A DNA stretch of 6,139 bases, taken from assembly GCA_947474485.1 (NCBI GenBank), contig CANJJP010000110.1:1-6139 (forward strand), in the 5' to 3' direction. This document shows positions 1 through 4,960 of this stretch, one piece after another (within the stretch, counting starts at the first letter, position 1; each line of letters starts with the position of its first letter). The notes under the pieces are model-generated. The model worked only from the letters and a program-made list of their open reading frames with translations. It did not search any database and had not been told where the DNA came from. Origin of the DNA: Bacteroidota bacterium. GTDB lineage: Bacteria; Bacteroidota; Bacteroidia; B-17B0; Aurantibacillaceae. Position numbers and translations under genes: made by a program.

Positions 1-195
1 AAAGTAAATGAACTCTTAAAAAGTGAACAAGGAATTTATCATCGCAAAAAAAGAGCTTATGATGTTGAGCCAGTGTTTGCAAACACCAAACACAACAAAA
101 ACTTCAAACGATTTAACTTACGAGGTATCAAAAAAGTTGAAATTGAAACAGGTTTAATCGCATTAGCGCATAACTTCAAGAAAATGGTAGCCTAA
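1..195 (+). CDS. IS1182-family transposase, C-terminal fragment (5' cut by window)
   Basis: This reading frame is open from the first base and ends at TAA 193-195, giving the last 64 residues of a transposase. The pattern VEPVFANTKHN (residues 22-32), then F-K-R-F-N-L-R-G and a closing G-L-I-A-L-A-H-N-F-K-K, matches the end of the DDE domain of IS1182-type transposases. In that family the E of VEP is the third catalytic acid, here E23, and the K of the E-x6-K spacing is K30. The enzyme would cut and join the ends of its own insertion sequence. The first two catalytic acids lie outside the window, so it cannot be said whether the gene is intact. The natural-looking C-terminus and stop argue against truncation at this end. 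The family call is from remembered motif patterns and is fairly secure. Confidence 0.8.
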   Translation, partial: KVNELLKSEQGIYHRKKRAYDVEPVFANTKHNKNFKRFNLRGIKKVEIETGLIALAHNFKKMVA

Positions 196-261
196 TCCGA
201 CAGGATTTTTTAACCTATTTTTAAAAGCGAAATTTATTGCTCTTATCAACAAATTTTACGC

Positions 262-303
262 AAAAAAGAGACTGCAACTTTTTGAGACAGACTCTTTTTT
301 TTT
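262..303 (+). terminator. Hairpin with T-run after the transposase, probably overlapping the IS end
   Basis: Bases 262-274 (AAAAAAGAGACTG) pair with 288-300 (CAGACTCTTTTTT) with one A-A mismatch (271/291). The loop is 13 bases (275-287) and the T-run is 295-303. The shape fits an intrinsic terminator for the transposase transcript and would keep it from running into the Nif3 gene. The same bases may form the terminal inverted repeat of the IS. The GC-rich core is short, so terminator strength is uncertain. Confidence 0.5.
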
Positions 304-331
304 GATTACATCTAGTTGAAAGTATAATTTG
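302..331 (+). promoter_or_regulatory. Possible Bacteroidota-type promoter for the Nif3 unit
   Basis: A TTG at 302-304, at the very edge of the IS hairpin T-run, is followed 18 bases later by TATAATTTG (323-331). That resembles the Bacteroidota -7 element TAnnTTTG with one extra spacer base. A start near 338 would leave a leader of about 10 bases before the ATG at 347. If real, the -33 part is supplied by the IS end. The match is imperfect and AT-rich sequence yields such hits by chance. Confidence 0.3.
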
Positions 332-346
332 TAACTTAGCGGCACT

Positions 347-1441
347 ATGAAGCTACATGAAATTATTTCAGCATTAGAAACATTTGCCCCGCCTGCCTAT
401 CAAGAAAGTTATGATAACTCTGGCTTATTAATAGGAAACAAAAACAATGATGTAGCCGGTGCATTACTTACATTGGATGTTACCGAAGAAATTATTGAAG
501 AGGCAATTTCAAAAAAATGCAATTTAATTATTGCTCATCATCCCATTATTTTTTCGGGAATAAAACGTTTGAATGGTAATAATTATGTTGAACGTGTTAT
601 AATTAAAGCCATACAAAACAACATTGCTATTTATGCTTGCCATACCAATATTGATAATATTACCAATGGAGTAAACAAAAAAATTGCAGATAAACTAGGT
701 TTAATAAACACCAAAATTCTTCAACCTAAAACCCAATTACTAAAAAAACTCGTAACCTTTGTTCCAACCGAAAATGCAGAGGTTGTTAGGGAAGCTTTGT
801 TTAATAGCGGCGCCGGTAATATTGGAAATTACAGCGATTGTAGTTTTAATGTAAGCGGAACAGGAACTTTTAAAGGAAACGAACATTCAAATCCTGTTAT
901 TGGAACAAAAAATCAAGCAGAAAAAGTAAATGAAGAACGCATTGAAGTTATTTTTGAAGCTTACCAACAAAACCAAATTATTGATGCGTTAAAAACGGCA
1001 CATCCTTATGAGGAGATTGCTTATTATATTTCGAGTTTGGATAATACATATCAAGAAGTTGGTTCGGGATTAATTGGTGAGTTAAAAGAACCAATGGAAA
1101 TTGATTCCTTTTTTAACTTAATTAAGTCCAATTTTAAGGTGCCAATCATAAAACATACAGCCAAAGTAAAAAAACAAATAAAAACCGTTGCTTTATGTGG
1201 CGGCGCGGGTAATTTTTTGCTAAAAGATGCTATTAGGCAAAATGCCGACCTTTTTTTAAGCGCAGATTTCACTTATCATAAGTTCTTTGACTCTGAAAAT
1301 AAGATAGTTATATGCGACATTGGGCATTACGAAACAGAGCAATTTACCCCCGAAATATTTTATGAGGTTATTAGCAAAAAATTTCCTACATTTGCCCTCC
1401 ATTTATCAAACGTTAATACTAATCCGATAAATTATTTTTAA
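347..1441 (+). CDS. Nif3-like dinuclear metal centre protein with PII/CutA-like insertion
   Basis: This 364-residue protein belongs to the Nif3/YbgI/YqfO family, which forms ring-shaped hexamers carrying a two-metal site in each subunit. Databases sometimes call it 'GTP cyclohydrolase 1 type 2 homolog', but its cellular reaction is not settled. Family motifs are present in order: YDNSGLLIG (22-30), the metal-binding IIAHHP (61-66, H64/H65), CHTNID (98-103, D103) and the C-terminal GHYETE (326-331, H327 and E331). All expected ligands are therefore present. Residues from about 133 to 232 form the inserted PII/CutA-like domain, marked by HPYEEIAYY at 219-227. This gives the long form (about 365 residues) rather than the short form of about 250 seen in E. 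coli YbgI. The ATG at 347 puts the conserved start K-L-x-E-I-I at the N-terminus. The next gene starts 3 bases after the stop, so the two are almost certainly co-transcribed. Confidence 0.93.
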   Translation: MKLHEIISALETFAPPAYQESYDNSGLLIGNKNNDVAGALLTLDVTEEIIEEAISKKCNLIIAHHPIIFSGIKRLNGNNYVERVIIKAIQNNIAIYACHTNIDNITNGVNKKIADKLGLINTKILQPKTQLLKKLVTFVPTENAEVVREALFNSGAGNIGNYSDCSFNVSGTGTFKGNEHSNPVIGTKNQAEKVNEERIEVIFEAYQQNQIIDALKTAHPYEEIAYYISSLDNTYQEVGSGLIGELKEPMEIDSFFNLIKSNFKVPIIKHTAKVKKQIKTVALCGGAGNFLLKDAIRQNADLFLSADFTYHKFFDSENKIVICDIGHYETEQFTPEIFYEVISKKFPTFALHLSNVNTNPINYF

Positions 1442-1444
1442 AAC

Positions 1445-2212
1445 ATGGCAAAGGCGACAATTAAAGAAAAAGTTGACACATCGGTAGAAGAAAAATTAAA
1501 AGCATTATTCGAATTACAATTAATCGACAGCAAAATCGATAAATTACGTATCATTCGTGGTGAATTACCTCTAGAAGTGCAAGATCTTGAAGATGTAGTT
1601 GCCGGTTTAGAAACTCGTTTCGAGAACTACTCTGCTGAATCTAAAGACTTAGAACAACAAGTTATTGAGAAGCAAAATGCTATCAAAGATCACAAAGCAA
1701 ACATTAAAAAATACGAAGCTCAATTAGGGAAAGTAAAAAATAATCGTGAATACGATGCAATTACTAAGGAAATCGAATTTCAAAATTTAGAAATCCAATT
1801 GTGCGAAAAACGTACTAAAGAATACAAAGCTATTATTTTTTCAAAAGAAGATTTTTTATCAAAAGCAGAAGAAGATTTAAAAGATAAAAAGAAAGATCTT
1901 AAAGTAAAGAAATCTGAATTAGATGAAATCATTGAAGAAACTCAAAAAGAAGAGGAAGATTTAATGATTCAATCAGAAAAACGTGGTAAAGAAATTGAAG
2001 CTCGTTTAATTAATGCTTACCGTCGTATCAGAAGCAATTCAAGAAACGGATTAGCAGTTGTGCCTATTGAGCGTGATGCGTGTGGTGGATGTTTTAACAA
2101 AATCCCACCTCAACGTCAATTAGATATTAAAACTCACAAAAAAATTATCGTATGTGAACATTGCGGACGTGTATTGGTTGATCCAAACATTATCCCAACT
2201 GATGTAGCATAA
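1445..2212 (+). CDS. Coiled-coil protein with C-terminal C4 zinc ribbon
   Basis: This 255-residue protein has two parts. Residues from about 15 to 190 are highly charged (E, K, D, Q) with heptad-like spacing and should form a long helical coiled-coil hairpin. Residues 211-245 form a zinc ribbon with C213-x2-C216 and C237-x2-C240, spaced as in the zf-RING_7 C4-type family, which includes H. pylori HP0958 and Chlamydia CT398. Known relatives act as binding or adaptor proteins, and no enzyme activity is expected. The family segment L-I-D-S-K-I-D near residue 27 and I-R-G-E-L-P-L-E-V near 37 are conserved in Bacteroidota homologues as I remember them. It lies 3 bases after the Nif3 gene, a pairing common in bacteria. 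Codon use is strongly biased: 12 of 14 Arg codons are CGT and none of 26 Ile codons is ATA, unlike its neighbour, which suggests high expression. The molecular role is unknown. Confidence 0.9.
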   Translation: MAKATIKEKVDTSVEEKLKALFELQLIDSKIDKLRIIRGELPLEVQDLEDVVAGLETRFENYSAESKDLEQQVIEKQNAIKDHKANIKKYEAQLGKVKNNREYDAITKEIEFQNLEIQLCEKRTKEYKAIIFSKEDFLSKAEEDLKDKKKDLKVKKSELDEIIEETQKEEEDLMIQSEKRGKEIEARLINAYRRIRSNSRNGLAVVPIERDACGGCFNKIPPQRQLDIKTHKKIIVCEHCGRVLVDPNIIPTDVA

Positions 2213-2231
2213 TATTGTTTCTTGTATATTT

Positions 2232-2266
2232 AAAAAAGTCCTCGATAAATCGAGGACTTTTTTTTT
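2232..2266 (+). terminator. Strong rho-independent terminator, likely bidirectional
   Basis: A perfect 8-base stem GTCCTCGA/TCGAGGAC (2238-2245 with 2250-2257) closes a TAAA loop. It is extended by A2232-2237 pairing with T2258-2263, and the T-run continues to 2266. It lies 20 bases after the zinc-ribbon gene and ends the Nif3/zinc-ribbon unit. On the other strand the A-run becomes a six-T tail, so it could also stop the leftward tdk transcript, which reaches it about 130 bases after its stop codon. Confidence 0.92.
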
Positions 2267-2334
2267 AATATAAATTTTAATATATAAAACAAAGGTTTGT
2301 TTTTTCTGATTAATTGTTTCTTTTCCAATTAACA

Positions 2335-2380
2335 CACCTTAAAAGCACGAAAAAGTACAATATCTAATATATTTAAGGTG
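2335..2380. repeat. 9-base perfect inverted repeat downstream of tdk
   Basis: CACCTTAAA (2335-2343) and TTTAAGGTG (2372-2380) are exact reverse complements separated by 28 AT-rich bases. A second pair, AAAAGCA (2341-2347) and TGCTTTT (2382-2388), overlaps them and would compete for pairing. No T-run follows in the direction of tdk transcription, so this does not look like a standard terminator for that gene. It could be an mRNA 3' structure, a weak rightward terminator (T-run 2385-2390), or chance. Confidence 0.35.
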
Positions 2381-2397
2381 ATGCTTTTTTGAAAAAA

Positions 2398-2973
2398 TTA
2401 ATTTGTTGCTTTATCAAAGCAAGCTCTACAAAGCGGCTCGTAGCTATCTGTTTCACCTAATACCACCAAAGCTGTATCATTTGTTTTACGATGAGAAAAC
2501 TGAGCTAAATTACCACACTGCATACATATTGCATGTACTTTGGTAACGTATTCGGCTGTTGCAAGCAATGCAGGAATTGGCCCGAAAGGTTTGCCTGTGT
2601 AATCCATATCTAAACCTGCAACAATGACACGAACTCCGTTATTAGCTAATTGATTGCACACATTTACCAACTCATTATCAAAAAATTGAGCTTCATCAAT
2701 ACCAACTACTTCAACATCATTTGCCAATAAAATAATATTAGCACTTGAAGGAACAGGTGTACTATGAATAGATGTATCATTATGACTGACTACATCTTCC
2801 TCGTGGTAACGAGTATCAATAGCTGGTTTAAAAATCTCTACTTTTTGTTTTGCAAATTGCGCGCGGCGCATTCTTCGAATTAACTCCTCTGTTTTACCCG
2901 AAAACATACTTCCACAGATAACCTCTATCCAACCTCTTCTTTGTGTATCTGTTTTAATGTTCTCTAAAAACAT
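2398..2973 (-). CDS. tdk: Thymidine kinase, type II (TK1-like)
   Basis: This 191-residue cytoplasmic enzyme phosphorylates thymidine (and deoxyuridine) with ATP to make dTMP in pyrimidine salvage. The P-loop is GSMFSGKT (21-28), and the Walker B/catalytic segment is G-I-D-E-A-Q-F-F (91-98) with E94 as the expected base. The AGLDMDYTGKPFGP segment (119-132) is typical of the family. A structural zinc site is complete: C150-x2-C153 and C182-x2-C185. As I recall, several Bacteroidota homologues have lost some of these cysteines, so this copy keeps the fuller form. The late region Y-E-P-L-C-R-A-C-F (178-186) corresponds to the substrate-binding lasso side. Length is normal. The ATG at 2973 gives the common Bacteroidota N-terminus M-F-L-E-N. 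It is a single-gene unit, convergent with the zinc-ribbon gene and divergent from the next gene. Confidence 0.96.
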   Translation of the reverse strand: MFLENIKTDTQRRGWIEVICGSMFSGKTEELIRRMRRAQFAKQKVEIFKPAIDTRYHEEDVVSHNDTSIHSTPVPSSANIILLANDVEVVGIDEAQFFDNELVNVCNQLANNGVRVIVAGLDMDYTGKPFGPIPALLATAEYVTKVHAICMQCGNLAQFSHRKTNDTALVVLGETDSYEPLCRACFDKATN

Positions 2974-3011
2974 ATTGTTAATTGTTTATAAAAGCGGAAT
3001 TATTTCCTTAT

Positions 3012-3039
3012 TTGATTCGTAAAAATAAACGTAATTTTA
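3012..3039 (+). promoter_or_regulatory. Candidate promoter for the unknown-protein/M28 peptidase pair
   Basis: TTG at 3012-3014, a 17-base spacer and TAATTTTA at 3032-3039 match the Bacteroidota pattern TTG-(17-23)-TAnnTTTG with one mismatch at the last base. Transcription would begin near 3046, leaving a leader of about 30 bases before the ATG at 3075. The same 101-base divergent spacer must hold the tdk promoter on the other strand. There, TATGTTTA (3045-3038) and TACGTTTA (3033-3026) are possible -7 elements, but neither has a TTG at the usual distance. Confidence 0.4.
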
Positions 3040-3074
3040 AACATAATAAAATATTAGTTCAATTATTAGCGATT

Positions 3075-3746
3075 ATGAATGAAAAAATAGTGAATGCCCG
3101 CTTAAAAGAGAATGTTGAAAAAGTAAAACAACTTCTTACTGATTTCTCGCAAAAGTCGGATAATTCGGCAATTGATAACGAGCATTTACTTGTTGCTATT
3201 GAGAAATTGTATCGTGCATTATCAGTAAATAAATTTTTATTAGAGAATAAAGAGGTGTCGAGCGACTTAAACGTGCATTTAAAAATAATGGATGCTGTAG
3301 CAAAGCAAGAAGAAGCAAAAATTGAGACTGACCCAACACCAAAAAATGATACAATAATTGAAGAGCCTGTTGTTATTAAAATTGAACCGATAGTTGAAAT
3401 AAAACCTGAACCCGTTTCAGTAAAAATAGAACCTATAGTTGAACAAAAGAAAGAAAATATTATTGAGAAAGAACTAACCATAGAAGAGATAACTGCACAA
3501 GCAATTACAAATGCTAAACTTGCAAAACGCCTTGAGATTGGAATTAATGATAAGTTTAGAATGATTAACGAATTATTTTCACAAAACAATGTTGAATACA
3601 CAACTGCCATTGAACAATTAAACGCTTGCATGAGTTTAGAAGAATCAGAAGATTATTTAAACAACCTAAAATCCTTATATAGATGGAAAAGCGATGCTCC
3701 TATTGTGAAAACAATTTATGCGCTTAATCAAAAACGATTTTCATAA
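3075..3746 (+). CDS. Conserved-looking protein of unknown function with Glu/Pro/Lys linker
   Basis: I do not recognise a named family. From ATG 3075 it has 223 residues in three parts. Residues 1-82 are a charged helical segment starting M-N-E-K. Residues from about 83 to 135 are a low-complexity linker rich in E, P, K, I and V, with a 15-residue repeat. Residues from about 147 to 223 are a compact domain carrying IGINDKFRMINELF (155-168) and a later S-L-E-E-S-E-D-Y-L. I recall similar G-I-x-D-K-F-x-x-I-N-E-L-F tails in Bacteroidota hypothetical proteins. No signal peptide or membrane segment is seen, so it is probably cytoplasmic. The frame is open upstream to a TTG at 2982, but that start lies before the candidate promoter and adds an unlikely basic stretch, so 3075 is preferred. 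Its stop overlaps the next gene's ATG by one base (TAATG), implying coupled translation with the M28 peptidase. Confidence 0.8.
   Translation: MNEKIVNARLKENVEKVKQLLTDFSQKSDNSAIDNEHLLVAIEKLYRALSVNKFLLENKEVSSDLNVHLKIMDAVAKQEEAKIETDPTPKNDTIIEEPVVIKIEPIVEIKPEPVSVKIEPIVEQKKENIIEKELTIEEITAQAITNAKLAKRLEIGINDKFRMINELFSQNNVEYTTAIEQLNACMSLEESEDYLNNLKSLYRWKSDAPIVKTIYALNQKRFS
3375..3443 (+). repeat. 15-residue (45-base) tandem repeat inside the unknown protein
   Basis: The octapeptides IKIEPIVE (residues 101-108) and VKIEPIVE (116-123) lie exactly 15 residues apart. Their DNA (3378-3398 and 3423-3443) is nearly identical at a 45-base offset, with only two mismatches in 21 bases. This points to an in-frame duplication within the linker. 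It probably changes linker length rather than adding a folded domain. Confidence 0.7.
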
Positions 3747-4915
3747 TGAAATTTATTTTTTCATCTCTACTCCTATTTACTTTTCTTTTTAGCAATGCAC
3801 AAAAAGATACTGCGGCCGCACGTATCGTAATTAATAAACTTACCTCAAAAGAATTTGCAGGTCGAGGTTATGTAAACAAAGGCATTGAAACTGCTGCAAC
3901 CTATTTAAACAATGTTTACAAAGATCACTCGCTTAAACCTTTCAAAAAGAAACATTCCTTCTCTCAATTCTTCACTAGTCCAATAAATACTTTTCCAGCT
4001 AAGATGATTGTGATTGCAGATGGAAAGGAATTAATACCGGGAGTGCATTATATTGTTAGCCCCGAAAGTAAAGGAATAATGGGTGGATTTATGTTGTTTG
4101 AAAAAGACAGTTTAAACTATTTAGCAACAGATTTAAAAAGTGAAGTTCCACTTACCATTAAGAAAGTGAAAAAATTAACTTGGAGTGTTGCCCTTAATGT
4201 AGCTGATTATACTGAGATTGAAGTACTGAAAGATTCTTTCCCTAAAGGGATAAAAAACATTGATGTAATAATAGAAAACAAATTAGAGCCTGCTTATAAA
4301 ATGCAAAACATTTGCGGATACATTAAAGGCAAAACAAAACCCGATTCATTTATTGTATTTACAGCGCATTACGACCATTTAGGAATGATGGGTAATAAAA
4401 CCTATTTCCCAGGGGCAAATGATAACGCAAGTGGCGTTTCTATGCTATTGAGTTTGATGGATTATTATACCGTAAACAAACCAAACTACTCAGTTGCATT
4501 TATTTGTTTTGCAGGAGAAGAAGCAGGTCTTCTGGGCTCTAAATTTTACACGGAGAATCCATTATTTCCTTTAAATAAAATTAAGTTCTTAATTAATATG
4601 GATTTATTAGGAACTGGTGATGAGGGAATAACCATTGTAAATGCAACCGAGTTTAAACCTGAATTCGAACTCCTAAAATCTATCAACGAAAAAAACAATT
4701 ACCTAAAATTAATTAAGCCTCGTGGTAAAGCTGCAAATAGCGACCACTATTGGTTTACAGAAAAAGGTGTTCCTGCATTCTTCATTTACACCATGGGTGG
4801 AATTACTGCTTATCACGATGTATTTGATGTAAGTAAAACTTTACCCTTAACAGAGTTTAGCGATGTAAAGAAATTGTTGATTGAGTTTGTGAAAATCAAG
4901 ACAGAAAGTAAGTAA
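3746..4915 (+). CDS. Secreted M28-family zinc aminopeptidase
   Basis: This 389-residue protein hydrolyses peptides using two zinc ions. It has a Sec signal peptide: K2, a hydrophobic core to about residue 15, and S-N-A at 16-18 with likely cleavage before Q19. It should therefore act in the periplasm or outside the cell. No lipobox cysteine is present. The M28 catalytic set is complete: H208 in TAHYDHLG, bridging D226 in GANDNASG, catalytic E258 and zinc ligand E259 in AGEEAG, D286 in NMDLLG, and H357 in A-Y-H-D. A family-typical S-D-H-Y is at 332-335. Residues from about 20 to 185 are the N-terminal region without known catalytic residues. The fold is typical of bacterial M28 peptidases, and the exact substrate is unknown. 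The ATG overlaps the preceding stop by one base, so it is the second gene of a coupled pair. No clear terminator follows. Confidence 0.93.
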   Translation: MKFIFSSLLLFTFLFSNAQKDTAAARIVINKLTSKEFAGRGYVNKGIETAATYLNNVYKDHSLKPFKKKHSFSQFFTSPINTFPAKMIVIADGKELIPGVHYIVSPESKGIMGGFMLFEKDSLNYLATDLKSEVPLTIKKVKKLTWSVALNVADYTEIEVLKDSFPKGIKNIDVIIENKLEPAYKMQNICGYIKGKTKPDSFIVFTAHYDHLGMMGNKTYFPGANDNASGVSMLLSLMDYYTVNKPNYSVAFICFAGEEAGLLGSKFYTENPLFPLNKIKFLINMDLLGTGDEGITIVNATEFKPEFELLKSINEKNNYLKLIKPRGKAANSDHYWFTEKGVPAFFIYTMGGITAYHDVFDVSKTLPLTEFSDVKKLLIEFVKIKTESK

Positions 4916-4929
4916 GTAAATAAATAAAT
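4906..4929. repeat. Tetranucleotide tandem run across the M28 stop codon
   Basis: The stretch reads as three AAGT units (4906-4917) followed by three AAAT units (4918-4929), six tetramers without interruption. It contains the peptidase stop TAA (4913-4915), with a second in-frame TAA at 4925-4927. Removing one AAGT unit leaves the same last residues and stop, so slippage here should have little effect on the protein. Confidence 0.8.
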
Positions 4930-4930
4930 T

Positions 4931-4958
4931 CTTCAGTATTCAATCTTCACTCTTCAAT
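4931..4958. repeat. Four degenerate heptamer tandem repeats between convergent genes
   Basis: Four 7-base units follow each other exactly: CTTCAGT, ATTCAAT, CTTCACT and CTTCAAT (consensus CTTCAnT). They end 2 bases before the stop codon of the peptide transporter. With the tetramer run just before, they account for nearly all of the 45-base gap. No hairpin terminator for either gene is visible in the gap. Confidence 0.7.
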
Positions 4959-4960
4959 AA

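Larger units (their letters stand above)
1..303 (+). mobile_element. Right-hand part of an IS1182-type insertion sequence (outer edge approximate)
   Basis: The transposase tail (1-195) is followed by about 65 bases with no gene and then by an imperfect inverted repeat at 262-300. Its half TTTTTGAGACAG resembles the terminal repeats I recall for IS1182-family elements, so the element probably ends in or just after this repeat. The left end is outside the window, so the terminal repeat cannot be matched and no target duplication can be shown. The edge at 303 is an estimate. The Nif3 gene starts only 44 bases beyond it. Confidence 0.5.

Noticed and set aside
1051..1272. A 73-codon minus-strand frame inside the Nif3 gene
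   Set aside because: It is antisense to conserved Nif3 sequence and has no recognisable motif or context.
2120..2335. A 71-codon minus-strand frame across the zinc-ribbon 3' end and terminator
   Set aside because: It runs through a strong terminator hairpin and the coding end of a conserved gene, and the product is low-complexity.
2982..3074. TTG at 2982 as the start of the unknown protein
   Set aside because: It would place the start 8 bases from the tdk ATG and upstream of the best promoter. The added 31 residues look like translated spacer, and ATG 3075 gives a sensible N-terminus.
3059..3631. A 190-codon open frame on the minus strand inside the unknown-protein gene
   Set aside because: It lies wholly antisense to a gene with coherent domains and operon context. 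Its Ser/Ile/Phe-rich product mirrors the Glu/Lys/Asn-rich sense protein and shows no family motif.
4906..4929. Tetramer run as a phase-variable switch for the M28 peptidase
   Set aside because: The run lies at the last codons and the stop. Loss of one unit restores the same stop, so slippage would not switch the protein on or off.
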